Assembly (NCBI GenBank): GCA_964400165.1
Contig: CAYNSX010000010.1
Coordinates: forward strand, 1 to 55,994
DNA: 55,994 nucleotides
Source: CAYNSX01 sp964400165
GTDB lineage: Bacteria > Armatimonadota > Hebobacteria > CAYNSX01
Reading direction: 5' to 3'
The position numbers and the translations under genes were made by a program. The notes under the pieces were generated by a model. That model did no database searches and was not told the DNA's origin. It saw only the letters and a program-made list of their open reading frames with translations. Each line of letters opens with the position of its first letter. Positions within the stretch are counted from its first letter, which is position 1. Shown here one piece after another: positions 1 through 7,823 of this stretch.

Positions 1-25
1 CGCCGCCGCAATCAGGCGGGCCGCA

Positions 26-472
26 CTAGTTCGGCAGAGTCGCCGACCACTTCACGCTGCCATCAGGCCGCAGGACATTGAAGCCGTCGTGGTGCCAGGG
101 CTCGCGGTCCCATCCAAAGGCGGACAGATTGCGCCCGAAGCGCAGCGGCTGCGGAAACCCATAACTGGTATAGGGCGAATTGACATCGAGCGGGGCTGAT
201 GCCGCAGCGGGGTCGAGCGGGCACAGCCACAGTTTGGATGAAGTGACATATGGTACCAGGTCGCCGGGCAGGACCAGTTGCGAGCGTTCGCCTTCGTTGT
301 CTATCGCCCACATCTGAATGGCCTTGCCGAGTTGCGCCAGGTTGGAAATGCAGGTGGCCTGCTGCGCCTTGCCCCGGGCGCGGAGCAGGACCGGCAGCAG
401 GATCGCCATCAGCACCACGATGACGCCGATGACGACGAGGATTTCGACCAGCGTCATTCCCCGGCGCGTCAC
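26..472 (-). CDS. Type II pseudopilin with H-X9-DG tail
   Basis: A 148-residue prepilin-like protein. The N-terminus (RRG then MTLVE) is a prepilin peptidase site, with cleavage expected after Gly5 and Glu at mature position 5. A hydrophobic helix of about 24 residues follows (about 8-31). Near the C-terminus His127 and Asp137-Gly138 form the H-X9-DG signature found in DUF1559-like pseudopilins, which are abundant in Planctomycetes and Armatimonadota. It probably enters a type IV pilus or type II secretion-like assembly, but the exact role is unknown. The GTG start is chosen because it gives the canonical short basic leader. It overlaps the lipA stop codon (GTGA), so the two genes are likely co-transcribed. 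Confidence 0.85.
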   Translation of the reverse strand: MTRRGMTLVEILVVIGVIVVLMAILLPVLLRARGKAQQATCISNLAQLGKAIQMWAIDNEGERSQLVLPGDLVPYVTSSKLWLCPLDPAAASAPLDVNSPYTSYGFPQPLRFGRNLSAFGWDREPWHHDGFNVLRPDGSVKWSATLPN

Positions 473-1479
473 GGCGCGGCCAGGGCGGCGCCTCGGGCGT
501 GGCGCTCGGCGTGGTAGGACGAGCGCACCAGCGGCCCGGCTTCGACATGGCGGAAGCCGAGCGCTCCGCCGATGGCCTTCAGTTCGTCGAATTCGGCGGG
601 CGGAACAAAGCGGACGACGGGCAGGTGATCGCCGGTGGGCCGCAGATATTGCCCCATCGTGAGGATGTCGCAGCCCACGGCGCGCAGGTCGGTGAGGGTC
701 TGCACAATCTCGTCGTGCGTCTCGCCCAGGCCGAGCATGATGCCCGATTTCGTCGGGACGGAGGGGTCGATTTCCCGTGACAGTTCGAGGACGCGGAGCG
801 AGCGGCGGTATTGCGCCTGCGGGCGGACGACGGGCGAGAGGCGTTCGACGGTTTCGATGTTGTGATTGAGGATGTCGGGCTTGGCGGCGAGGACGACGGC
901 AAGGGCGGCGCGGTCGCCCTTGAGGTCGGGGATGAGCACCTCGACGGCGGTCTGCGGGGCGCGGCGGCGGACTTCGCGGATGGTGTCGGCGAAGAGCGCG
1001 GCACCGCCGTCAGCGAGGTCGTCGCGGGCGACGGAAGTGATGACGGCGTGGGTGAGGTCGAGTTCGGCAATCATCGCCGCAACGCGGGCGGGCTCGGCGA
1101 GGTCGAGTTCGGTCGGCCTGCCCGTCGTGATGGCGCAGAAGCGGCAGGCGCGAGTGCAGATGTCGCCGAGAATCATTATCGTCAGCGTGCCCGCGCCCCA
1201 GCACTCGCCGATGTTGGGGCACCGCGCCGACTCGCACACGGTGTGCAGGTGCAAGTCGTTGACGCGCTGCTTGAGGCGGGCATAGTTCTCGCCCATCGGG
1301 AGCTTCACTTTGAGCCAGGGGGGCTTGGGCCCGCGACCGTTGCTGTCGAGCGCCTGGTATTGCAAAGGGAGCGCGGCGGCCGCGTCCACGACGGGCAGCG
1401 ACACCTTCCAGCCGGCGCGCCCGCCGGGGACGACATCAACGGGGCGGTGGCCATTGCTGTCATCAAGCGATGCCGCCAT
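469..1479 (-). CDS. lipA: Lipoyl synthase
   Basis: Radical-SAM enzyme that inserts two sulfurs into octanoyl groups to make lipoate on carrier domains such as the E2 encoded just upstream. The 336-residue protein has both expected iron-sulfur sets: the auxiliary-cluster cysteines Cys82, Cys87 and Cys93, and the radical-SAM CX3CX2C at Cys108, Cys112 and Cys115. It ends with the conserved RSSYHA segment that supplies a serine ligand. About 45 residues of weakly conserved extension precede the core. A TAAGAT box lies 8 nt before the ATG, suggesting a short-leader or leaderless transcript. The proximity to the 2-oxoacid dehydrogenase operon makes functional sense. Confidence 0.97.
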   Translation of the reverse strand: MAASLDDSNGHRPVDVVPGGRAGWKVSLPVVDAAAALPLQYQALDSNGRGPKPPWLKVKLPMGENYARLKQRVNDLHLHTVCESARCPNIGECWGAGTLTIMILGDICTRACRFCAITTGRPTELDLAEPARVAAMIAELDLTHAVITSVARDDLADGGAALFADTIREVRRRAPQTAVEVLIPDLKGDRAALAVVLAAKPDILNHNIETVERLSPVVRPQAQYRRSLRVLELSREIDPSVPTKSGIMLGLGETHDEIVQTLTDLRAVGCDILTMGQYLRPTGDHLPVVRFVPPAEFDELKAIGGALGFRHVEAGPLVRSSYHAERHARGAALAAP

Positions 1480-1487
1480 GGGATTGC

Positions 1488-1493
1488 ATCTTA
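1488..1493 (-). promoter_or_regulatory. Putative -10 box of lipA
   Basis: TAAGAT on the minus strand, 8 nt upstream of the lipA ATG. It fits the TANNNT-N6-8-start pattern seen at several other genes in the window. No clear -35 was identified. Confidence 0.35.
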
Positions 1494-1580
1494 CCCCGGA
1501 GTTTCGCGGCCACCAAATGGTGAGGGGGACGCCTCTCTGTTCCGGAGGGTCCCCCTCGGCAATCGGTGCCGCGGTCGGCC

Positions 1581-1685
1581 TTACGAGACTTCTTCGGCCT
1601 CGAGCAGCTCCATCGGTTGGCCGCAGCAGTCGCCGGGCTTATCCGAGGTGTGTCCACACACTGCACATCGGTAGGTGTCCGCCAT
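1581..1685 (-). CDS. 34-residue zinc-ribbon protein
   Basis: A very short reading frame with a good ribosome-binding site (GGGAGG about 6 nt before the ATG). It encodes 34 residues with a CxxC pair (Cys7, Cys10) and a CC pair (Cys20, Cys21), then an acidic tail (MELLEAEEVS). The spacing resembles half of a rubredoxin or zinc-ribbon knuckle, so metal binding is likely and the function is unknown. It lies between lipA and the E2 gene on the same strand, about 100 nt from each. The cysteine pattern and RBS make it more than a chance frame, but homologues would be needed to be sure. Confidence 0.6.
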   Translation of the reverse strand: MADTYRCAVCGHTSDKPGDCCGQPMELLEAEEVS

Positions 1686-1784
1686 TACATACCTCCCATG
1701 TGGATGTGTTTAGGCCGTAACTGCGATGTGGATTGGACGCCCGGATCGGGCGAAAGTTTCAGCCCGTTTCGGGGGCTTGTGGGC

Positions 1785-3035
1785 TCAATCCAGAGAGGTG
1801 TCCGGCCCTATCGCTTCGAGGCCCTTGCGGACATCGCCGAGGAAGAGGCCGGCCTGATAGCCGTCGGTGACGCGGTGGTCGAAGGACAGGCACAGGTTCA
1901 TCATCCAGCGGACGCCGATTTGGTCGTTGTCGAGGACGACGGGGCGCTTCATCACCTTCTCCATCGCCAGGATGCCGGCCTGGCCGGGCGGGATGATGGG
2001 ATAGGAGACGACGGAGCCGAAAGTGCCGGTGTTGTTGACGGTGAAGGTGCCGCCCTGAATGTCGTCGAGGCCGAGTTTGCCGGCGCGGGCCTTGTCGGCG
2101 AGCGCGGTGACGCGCTGCGCCAATTGTGTGATGGTGAGGGTGTCGGCGTCGTGGATGACCGGCACGATGAGGCCGTCATCGAGGGCGACAGCGATAGCGA
2201 TGTTGTACTGCTTCTTCACGAAAATCTTGTCGCCGCCGAACTGCGCGTTCACTTGCGGGTGCTGCTTCAGCGCCGCGCAGGTCGCCTTGATGACAAACGG
2301 CAGGTAAGTGAGCGCGACGCCGTGCTGCTTCTGGAAGGCGTCCTTGTGCGCGTTGCGCAGCGCCACCACGCTCGACATATCCACTTCCTGCGTGCTCCAG
2401 GCATGCGGGATGGTGGTCTTGCTCTCGGTCATGTGCTGCGCGGTGACCTTGCGGATGCGCGAGAGCGGCACTTCGTCGTACGGCACGCTGGGCGGCGGCA
2501 CGGCAGCGGGGGCCGGCTTCGCCGCGGGCGCGGCGCCGGTCTTCTGCGCGGCGACGAAGTTCTCGATGTCTTCCTTGGTGACGCGCCCGCCGGCGCCGGT
2601 GCCGGACACGGCGCTGATGTCGATGCCGTGCTCGCGCGCCAGGCGGCGCACTGCGGGCGACAGCACCGCAGCGCCGCCGTCGGCGGCGAGCGCGGGCTGG
2701 CCGTCCTTGCGCTCGGCGACCGGGGCCGCCTTCCGCTCGGGGGCCAGGCCCGCCTTGGCGCCGCGCGGCTCGTCGACGACTTCGACGAAATCCTCCTCGG
2801 TGTCGATGCGCACCATCACATCGCCGACGGAAACGGTCTGGCCTTCACTCGCGCGCAAATCCTTGATGGTCCCGCCGACCGGCGCGGGAAATTCGATGTC
2901 GACCTTGTCGGTGAGGAGTTCGCAGAGAGGCTGGTAGCGCTCGACGGTGTCGCCGGGCTTGACCAGCCATTTGTTGATGGTGCCCTCGGTGAGGGTCTCG
3001 CCCAATTGCGGCATTTTGACTTCGTAGGTCTTCAT
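1785..3035 (-). CDS. 2-oxoacid dehydrogenase E2, dihydrolipoamide acyltransferase
   Basis: E2 core of a pyruvate or branched-chain 2-oxoacid dehydrogenase complex. It transfers acyl groups from lipoyl-lysine to CoA. The 416 residues contain a lipoyl domain (1-78, lipoylated Lys44 in TDKVD), a linker, a peripheral subunit-binding domain (about 125-160), an Ala/Pro-rich linker, and the catalytic acyltransferase domain ending in SFDHRVTDG with His386 and Asp390. The start is placed at the ATG that begins the lipoyl domain, 10 nt after the E1beta stop. Further upstream codons in this frame would only overlap E1beta. No E3 (lipoamide dehydrogenase) gene is in view. Substrate is uncertain; the E1alpha motif leans towards branched-chain acids. 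Confidence 0.93.
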   Translation of the reverse strand: MKTYEVKMPQLGETLTEGTINKWLVKPGDTVERYQPLCELLTDKVDIEFPAPVGGTIKDLRASEGQTVSVGDVMVRIDTEEDFVEVVDEPRGAKAGLAPERKAAPVAERKDGQPALAADGGAAVLSPAVRRLAREHGIDISAVSGTGAGGRVTKEDIENFVAAQKTGAAPAAKPAPAAVPPPSVPYDEVPLSRIRKVTAQHMTESKTTIPHAWSTQEVDMSSVVALRNAHKDAFQKQHGVALTYLPFVIKATCAALKQHPQVNAQFGGDKIFVKKQYNIAIAVALDDGLIVPVIHDADTLTITQLAQRVTALADKARAGKLGLDDIQGGTFTVNNTGTFGSVVSYPIIPPGQAGILAMEKVMKRPVVLDNDQIGVRWMMNLCLSFDHRVTDGYQAGLFLGDVRKGLEAIGPDTSLD

Positions 3036-3045
3036 CGCCGGCCGG

Positions 3046-4053
3046 TCAGAACGCGACGACCTTCTTGACCGCGGCCGCAATTTTGTCGGCGTTCGGCAGG
3101 TAGGCATCCTCGAGCGTGATGGCGAACGGCACGCCGGGGACGAACGGCCCGGCGACGCGGGTGACCGGCGCGTCGAGATGCTGGAAGGCCTTCTCGGCGA
3201 TGATGGCGGCCACTTCGGCGCCGAAGCCCATAAAGCGGTTGTCTTCGTACACGATGACGGCGCGGCCGGTCTTCGCCACCGAATTGAGCACCGCGTCTTC
3301 GTCGAGCGGGTTGATGGACATCAGGTCAATCACTTCGCAGGAGACGCCGTCGGCGGCGAGGGCATCGGCGGCTTCCAGACTCACAATCAGCATGTAGCCG
3401 TAGGTGATGATGGTGCAGTCGCTGCCTTCACGGCGAATCTTTGCCTTGCCGAAGGGCACGGTGTAGTCGCCGTCCGGCACCTCTTCCTTGACATGGCGAT
3501 AGGCGCGCTTGTGCTCGAGGAAGATGACCGGGTCGTCATCGCGGATGGCGGTCTTGAGCATCCCCTTGCAGTCGTACGGCATCACCGGCGCCACCACTTT
3601 CAGTCCGGGCACATGCGAGTAGAACGCCTCGATGGACTGGCTGTGATAGAGCGCTGTGCCGCGCGTGCAGCCGTATTGAGTGCGAATGACCATCGGGCAG
3701 CCGAACTGGCCGTTGGACCGGAAGCGCATGCGCGCCGCCTCGTTCACAATCTGGTCGAACGCCGGCGCGGTGAAATCGGCGAACTGCATTTCGGCGACCG
3801 GGCGGTAGCCGTTCATCGAGAGGCCGATGGCGAGCGCGGCGATGGCGATTTCGTTCAGCGGTGTGTCGAAGCACCGCGAGGGCGGCGCGCCGTCCGGCAT
3901 ATTGAGTTGGAAATCCTGGTAGAGGCCGGCGGTGACGCCCGTCACGCCGCCGGCGAGGCCGACATCCTCACCGAAAACGAGGACGCGTTCGTCCCGCGCC
4001 ATCTCCTCGCGCAGGCCGTCCACGACGGCGTCGATCAATCGCTTTTCAGGCAT
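3046..4053 (-). CDS. 2-oxoacid dehydrogenase E1 component, beta subunit
   Basis: Beta subunit of the thiamine-diphosphate E1 enzyme that decarboxylates a 2-oxoacid and acylates the E2 lipoyl arm. The 335-residue length is typical. Family features include the N-terminal LVFGEDVGLAGG segment, the PLNEIAIAALAIG stretch and the conserved C-terminal transketolase-like domain (VIVYEDNRFMGFGAEVAAII). It lies 15 nt after E1alpha and 10 nt before E2, forming a compact alpha-beta-E2 operon. Confidence 0.94.
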   Translation of the reverse strand: MPEKRLIDAVVDGLREEMARDERVLVFGEDVGLAGGVTGVTAGLYQDFQLNMPDGAPPSRCFDTPLNEIAIAALAIGLSMNGYRPVAEMQFADFTAPAFDQIVNEAARMRFRSNGQFGCPMVIRTQYGCTRGTALYHSQSIEAFYSHVPGLKVVAPVMPYDCKGMLKTAIRDDDPVIFLEHKRAYRHVKEEVPDGDYTVPFGKAKIRREGSDCTIITYGYMLIVSLEAADALAADGVSCEVIDLMSINPLDEDAVLNSVAKTGRAVIVYEDNRFMGFGAEVAAIIAEKAFQHLDAPVTRVAGPFVPGVPFAITLEDAYLPNADKIAAAVKKVVAF

Positions 4054-4068
4054 CGGGCGGCTCCTCGT

Positions 4069-5106
4069 TCAGAGCGTCGTGGACCGGGTCTTGTACACAT
4101 GGTCATAGAGCGTGGACGGGTCGGGCCACGAGGCGCGCTCGGCGTACTCGGTGGCGTCGTCCACTTCAGATTTCACCTGGTCGCGGAATTCGGCTTCCTT
4201 CTCGTCGTCCCAAATGCCGGCTTCCCGCAAGTACGCGCCGTACAACTTGATCGGGTCGCGGTGCTCGCGCCATTCGGCGATTTCTTCGTCGGAGCGGTAG
4301 CGGCGCTGGGCGTCCTCGCTGGAGTGCGGCGTGAAGCGATAGGTCTTGGCTTCGATGAGCGTCGGGCCCTTCCCGGCGCGGGCCCGCTCGACGGCGTCCT
4401 GCGTCACTTCGTACACCTTCAGCACATCGTTGCCATCAATGGTGTAGCCGGGGAACCCGTAGCCCTCGGCGCGGACCGAAAGGTCCTTCACATGGTATTG
4501 CCACTTCTCGGGCACGGTGATGGCGTATTGGTTGTTTTCAAGGAAGAAGACGATTGGGACATTGAAGACCGCGGCGAAGTTCATCCCGCCGTGGGCATCA
4601 CCAGTGCAGGAAGCGCCTTCGCCGAAATAGGTGATGGTCACTTCGTCGTTGCCCTTGAGTTTCGAGGCGAGCGCGACGCCGACGGCCTGGGCGATCTGGG
4701 TGCCGACGGGGCTGGAGCCGGTGATGATGTGCAAGTCGCGATTGCCATAATGGCCGGGCATCTGGCGGCCGCCGGATTCGGGGCTTTCCTGCTTGGCGAG
4801 GACGGCGAGCATCATGTGGCGGGCGGTCATGCCCCAGGTCATCGCCGCGGCGAGGTCGCGATAGTAGGGGTGCATCCAGTCGTGCCCAGGGCGCAGAGCG
4901 CTGGCGGAGGCGACCTGGCAGCCCTCGTGGCCCTGACCGGTGATGACGAAGGCTGCCTTGCCCATCCGCTGCATCAGCCACATGCGCTCGTCGAGCATCC
5001 GCGCGCGCACCATGGTGTGATACATCCGGACGGCTTGGTCGTCGGTCAGGCCGAGTTTGGTATGCCGCGCCTCACGCGTTGCGACCCCCTGCTTGGTTCG
5101 TGCCAT
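4069..5106 (-). CDS. 2-oxoacid dehydrogenase E1 component, alpha subunit
   Basis: Alpha subunit carrying the thiamine-diphosphate site. In 345 residues the TPP motif begins with GEG at 162-164 and ends with NN at 191-192. The GEG variant, followed by SCTGDAHGGMNFAA, resembles branched-chain 2-oxoacid dehydrogenases more than the GDG of pyruvate dehydrogenases. Phe-rich FFLENNQYAI follows as expected. A strong RBS (AAGGGAG) precedes the ATG. This is the first gene of the E1alpha-E1beta-E2 operon, and a good sigma-70-type promoter lies 64-92 nt upstream. Substrate assignment from the motif is an inference. Confidence 0.94.
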   Translation of the reverse strand: MARTKQGVATREARHTKLGLTDDQAVRMYHTMVRARMLDERMWLMQRMGKAAFVITGQGHEGCQVASASALRPGHDWMHPYYRDLAAAMTWGMTARHMMLAVLAKQESPESGGRQMPGHYGNRDLHIITGSSPVGTQIAQAVGVALASKLKGNDEVTITYFGEGASCTGDAHGGMNFAAVFNVPIVFFLENNQYAITVPEKWQYHVKDLSVRAEGYGFPGYTIDGNDVLKVYEVTQDAVERARAGKGPTLIEAKTYRFTPHSSEDAQRRYRSDEEIAEWREHRDPIKLYGAYLREAGIWDDEKEAEFRDQVKSEVDDATEYAERASWPDPSTLYDHVYKTRSTTL

Positions 5107-5169
5107 GGTTCACTCCCTTAGGAGATGCACACCGGACGGGGCCCCGCGTCCCGCCCGGACGCCCCGCCC

Positions 5170-5198
5170 ATCCTAACAATCGGCTGGCGGGATTGCAA
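5170..5198 (-). promoter_or_regulatory. Putative sigma-70 promoter of the E1/E2 operon
   Basis: TTGCAA (5193-5198) and TAGGAT (5170-5175) on the minus strand are separated by 17 nt. The implied leader is about 55 nt. It contains a GC-rich inverted repeat (GGAC-CGGGG against CCCCGTCC) just before the RBS. Confidence 0.55.
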
Positions 5199-5209
5199 AA
5201 GGCGCGCCG

Positions 5210-6238
5210 TCAGAGCGGGCGGCCGGTTGCGGCGGCAACGCGGCGCACGGACTCCATCAGCGCCGCGAAGCGGTCGGTGCGAATCTGCTGGGGCCCGTCG
5301 CACAGGGCCTGGTCGGGATGCGGATGCACTTCGATGATGAGGCCGTCGGCGCCGGCGGCGACCGCGGCGCGCGCCGCGGGACCGACCCAGCGCCAGTCGC
5401 CGGCGGCGTGGCTCGGGTCAACGATGATCGGCAGGTGCGTAATTTCTTTCAGCACCGGCACGGAGAGAATGTCGAGCGTGTAGCGCGTGTATTCGCGGTC
5501 GAGCGGCTGGATGCCGCGCTCGCAGAGCATTACTTTGCTGTTGCCGCGCGAGAGCAGGTATTCCGCGGCCAGCAGCAGTTCATCCATCGTGGCGCTGGGG
5601 CCGCGCTTGAGCAGGACCGGGTGCCCCGATTCACCGGCGGCGATGAGGAGCGGGTAGTTCTGCATATTGCGCGCGCCGATTTGCAGGATGTCGGCGTGAG
5701 CGGCGACGGTGCCGACATCGTGCGGGTCAACGACTTCGGAGACGGTGGGCAGCCCGACTTCCGCGCCGACTTCGCGCAGGATGCGCAGCCCCTCTTCCTT
5801 GAGACCCTGGAAACTGTAGGGCGAGGTGCGCGGCTTGTAGGCGCCGCCGCGCAGCACCGTGGCGCCCGCGGCCTTCACCGCGCGCGCCGTCTCCAGCGTC
5901 TGCTCGCGGGTCTCGACGGCGCAGGGGCCGGCGATAACAACGACCTGGTTGCCGCCGATGGCGACGCCGCTCACCGTCACCACCGTCGAAGCAGCGTGGA
6001 ATTCACGCGAAGCCAACTTGTACGAGCGGGTGATGTGGACGACATGGTCGACGCCGAGCAGCGCCTGCAGTTCCTGCGCCAGCGGCTCGCGCAGCGCGGG
6101 CGGGATCGAGGAAGGGATGCCGATGGCGACCCGCTCGCCGCCGGGCATTTCCTGGGCGACGAGGTCGTGCTGCCGGATCTTGTCCATCGCGGCGGCAATC
6201 TGTTCCCGCGTCGCGTCGGTTCGCATGACGACCATCAT
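5210..6238 (-). CDS. aroF: 3-deoxy-7-phosphoheptulonate (DAHP) synthase, type I beta
   Basis: First enzyme of the shikimate pathway, condensing phosphoenolpyruvate and erythrose 4-phosphate. The 342 residues comprise an N-terminal ferredoxin-like regulatory domain (about 1-75, starting VVMRTDATREQ) and the TIM-barrel catalytic domain. Recognisable active-site segments are VVVIAGPCAVE, the KPRTSPY loop after LRGGA, LKRG, MLCERG and DPSHAAG. The FL-type N-terminal domain is that of Thermotoga- and Geobacillus-like enzymes, in which it mediates feedback inhibition by aromatic products. Two adjacent ATG codons (6238, 6235) could start it; longer frames upstream run through low-complexity repeats and are not used. 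Confidence 0.95.
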   Translation of the reverse strand: MMVVMRTDATREQIAAAMDKIRQHDLVAQEMPGGERVAIGIPSSIPPALREPLAQELQALLGVDHVVHITRSYKLASREFHAASTVVTVSGVAIGGNQVVVIAGPCAVETREQTLETARAVKAAGATVLRGGAYKPRTSPYSFQGLKEEGLRILREVGAEVGLPTVSEVVDPHDVGTVAAHADILQIGARNMQNYPLLIAAGESGHPVLLKRGPSATMDELLLAAEYLLSRGNSKVMLCERGIQPLDREYTRYTLDILSVPVLKEITHLPIIVDPSHAAGDWRWVGPAARAAVAAGADGLIIEVHPHPDQALCDGPQQIRTDRFAALMESVRRVAAATGRPL

Positions 6239-6267
6239 GGCGGGGACATAGTACCTGCCGACAGTGA

Positions 6268-6358
6268 CCAGGGAGGCGGGGAGGCAGTCAGTAGCAGCAT
6301 TTCTTGCCTCCCTGCCTTCCTGCCTCCCTGGCTGCCCGCCTCCCCGCCTCCCTCGTCC
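6268..6358. repeat. GCCTCCCTGCC-type intergenic repeat
   Basis: Low-complexity purine/pyrimidine-strand DNA between the divergent aroF-type gene and the exported protein at 6398. CCAGGGAGGC (6268-6277) pairs perfectly with GCCTCCCTGG (6322-6331), and more GCCTCCC/CCGCCTCCCC units follow to about 6355. The same sequence family forms the hairpin at 6931-6987. Confidence 0.75.
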
Positions 6359-6360
6359 CC

Positions 6361-6378
6361 ATTCTCTCGTGAGAGAAT
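6361..6378. promoter_or_regulatory. 8-bp-arm inverted repeat, possible operator
   Basis: ATTCTCTC and GAGAGAAT flank a 2-nt centre, about 20 nt upstream of the ATG at 6398. A near-palindrome of this size in a divergent promoter region could be a repressor site. No regulator is encoded nearby, so this is only a suggestion. Confidence 0.3.
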
Positions 6379-6397
6379 AGGTCAACGGAGGACGGCG

Positions 6398-6910
6398 ATG
6401 CGACGACAAATACTGGTGCTCATGGTGACGGGGCTGGCAGTGACGGCGTTGAGCAAACCGGCGGCGGCGGACATCCGGCTCAAACTCGGGTGGTTCGACC
6501 CGCAGGCGGCGCTCGACGGGCAGATCGGCTACGGCGCCGACCTCGACCTGCCAATTCCGATGATGAAACTCTATGTGAACGCCGACTTCACCCACGCACG
6601 CACGACCGCGACGGTCGACGGGTCGCCTGTCACCGCCAACGCGCGCGCCTGGACCATCGCAGTGGGCAAGCGGCTGGGCGCGGGCGCGCTGGGCCTCGGC
6701 GTCTATGCGGGCGGCGAGGTCGGCCTGACCAACTGGGACCACTCCGCGACCATCCCGGGCGTCATCACCGCCGGCAGCGGCAACGACATTTCTCTCGCCG
6801 CGGTCGCCGGCCTGACCGCGCGCTCGTACTCCATCGAAGCGAAGTATCGCCTCGGCGACCTGCCGAAAGCCGAGCAGGGGTTCTCCGTGTGGGTGTGTTA
6901 CCGGCTCTGA
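6398..6910 (+). CDS. Exported outer-membrane-type small protein
   Basis: A 170-residue protein with a clear signal peptide (MRRQ, hydrophobic core, cleavage near PAAA-D, about residue 24). The mature part alternates polar and non-polar residues with many Gly, Tyr and Asn. The pattern suggests antiparallel beta-strands, for example GYGADLDLPIP, KLYVNADFTH and SIEAKYRLG. It ends in an aromatic-basic tail (VWVCYRL). This fits a small outer-membrane barrel or porin-like fold, but no family is recognised. A GGAGG ribosome-binding site lies about 8 nt before the ATG. It converges with the methyltransferase downstream, with a strong hairpin between them. Confidence 0.75.
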   Translation: MRRQILVLMVTGLAVTALSKPAAADIRLKLGWFDPQAALDGQIGYGADLDLPIPMMKLYVNADFTHARTTATVDGSPVTANARAWTIAVGKRLGAGALGLGVYAGGEVGLTNWDHSATIPGVITAGSGNDISLAAVAGLTARSYSIEAKYRLGDLPKAEQGFSVWVCYRL

Positions 6911-6930
6911 ATTAGGAAGGCAGGAAGGCG

Positions 6931-6987
6931 GGAACGCAGGGAGGCAGGAACATCCGCTGTCACTGCCTCCCTGCCTCCCCGCGTTCC
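6931..6987. terminator. Long hairpin between convergent genes
   Basis: GGAACGCAGGGAGGCAGG (6931-6948) pairs with CCTGCCTCCCCGCGTTCC (6970-6987) with one mismatch in 18, around a 21-nt loop. It sits between two converging genes and is followed on the plus strand by a run of six T. It could act as a bidirectional terminator, although it also belongs to the GAGGCAGG repeat family. Confidence 0.5.
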
Positions 6988-7745
6988 TATGTCCCTGGTT
7001 TTTTGGCGATCACAATCGTGCGGCTGTCATCCAGTCCATAGGGCTTGCCGGTGAAGTCGCCGTAAAGCGCCTCGGTCTGCAGCCCGGCGCGGGCCAGCCA
7101 CTGCACGAGTTCGTGCGTGGGGAAAAGGCGGATGGCGTGCCCGAACTGCTCACGGGTGCCGTCCGGCCGGATGATGATGCGTTCGGACGACTGGATGCCG
7201 GTCAGCCAGTCCATCGTCCGCTCTTCGAATGAGAGCAGGCCGCCCTCGCCGCGGTCCCAGCCGAAGGTCTGCCAGTTGCGCATCAGCCAGGCGTAGCTGA
7301 TGACATCGAGGCAGAATCGCCCGCCGGGTTTCAGCGCCTGCGCTACGCCGGCGAGGACTTTGAAGTTTTCGGCATCCTCCGGGAAGTAGCCGAAGGCGGT
7401 GAACATATTGATGACGGCGTCGAATTCGTTCGTCCACTGAATGTCGCGCATATCGCGGCGGACGAATTCAATCTCGACGCCCGCTTCCTTCGCCGATTGC
7501 TTGGCCTGGCCGAGGAGGTACTCGCTCAAGTCCTGGCCGGTGACGCGCAGGCCGCGTTGCGCCAGCGGGACGGAATGACGCCCCTGGCCGCAGCACAAGT
7601 CGAGCACGCGCATCCCCGGCTGCAAGCCGAGGCGCTCAACGAGAAAGTTCACCTGCTGTTCGGTATCCACCCGCGCCAGGATGGGCGCGTACGACTGGAG
7701 GTAGATTTCGGTGAAGAAGCGCTGATACCAGGGGGCGTCGTCCAT
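6987..7745 (-). CDS. Class I SAM-dependent methyltransferase
   Basis: A 252-residue Rossmann-fold methyltransferase. Motif I is VLDLCCGQGRHS (residues about 47-58), which binds S-adenosylmethionine. The acidic loop (GQDLSEYLL) and the post-motif region (FVRRDMRDIQW, then FDAVINMFTAFGYF) follow in the standard order. This subgroup resembles small-molecule methyltransferases of the UbiE/Methyltransf_25 type; the substrate cannot be inferred. A GGAGA ribosome-binding site precedes the ATG. Its TATAAT lies about 22 nt upstream, divergent from the neighbouring gene. Confidence 0.85.
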   Translation of the reverse strand: MDDAPWYQRFFTEIYLQSYAPILARVDTEQQVNFLVERLGLQPGMRVLDLCCGQGRHSVPLAQRGLRVTGQDLSEYLLGQAKQSAKEAGVEIEFVRRDMRDIQWTNEFDAVINMFTAFGYFPEDAENFKVLAGVAQALKPGGRFCLDVISYAWLMRNWQTFGWDRGEGGLLSFEERTMDWLTGIQSSERIIIRPDGTREQFGHAIRLFPTHELVQWLARAGLQTEALYGDFTGKPYGLDDSRTIVIAKKPGT

Positions 7746-7767
7746 GGGGTCTCCGGCGGTGGGCGGG

Positions 7768-7773
7768 ATTATA
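7768..7773 (-). promoter_or_regulatory. TATAAT -10 box of methyltransferase gene
   Basis: Perfect TATAAT on the minus strand, 22 nt upstream of the ATG at 7745, preceded by TTGC. No obvious -35 at 17 nt. Confidence 0.45.
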
Positions 7774-7811
7774 GCAAGCGCTCACTGCGGCATGCTTTCT
7801 CTCGCCGATGC

Positions 7812-7817
7812 TATCCT
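7812..7817 (+). promoter_or_regulatory. -10 box TATCCT, 6 nt before GTG
   Basis: TATCCT is followed by exactly 6 nt and the GTG start at 7824, with no room for a Shine-Dalgarno. The spacing is typical of leaderless transcripts (TANNNT-N6-start). Confidence 0.45.
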
Positions 7818-7823
7818 GGCATT

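Noticed and set aside
1566..5121. Long open frames on the plus strand opposite the E2/E1 genes
   Set aside because: They are antisense shadows that come from high third-position GC; they have no domains and Arg/Asp/Gly/His-rich nonsense composition.
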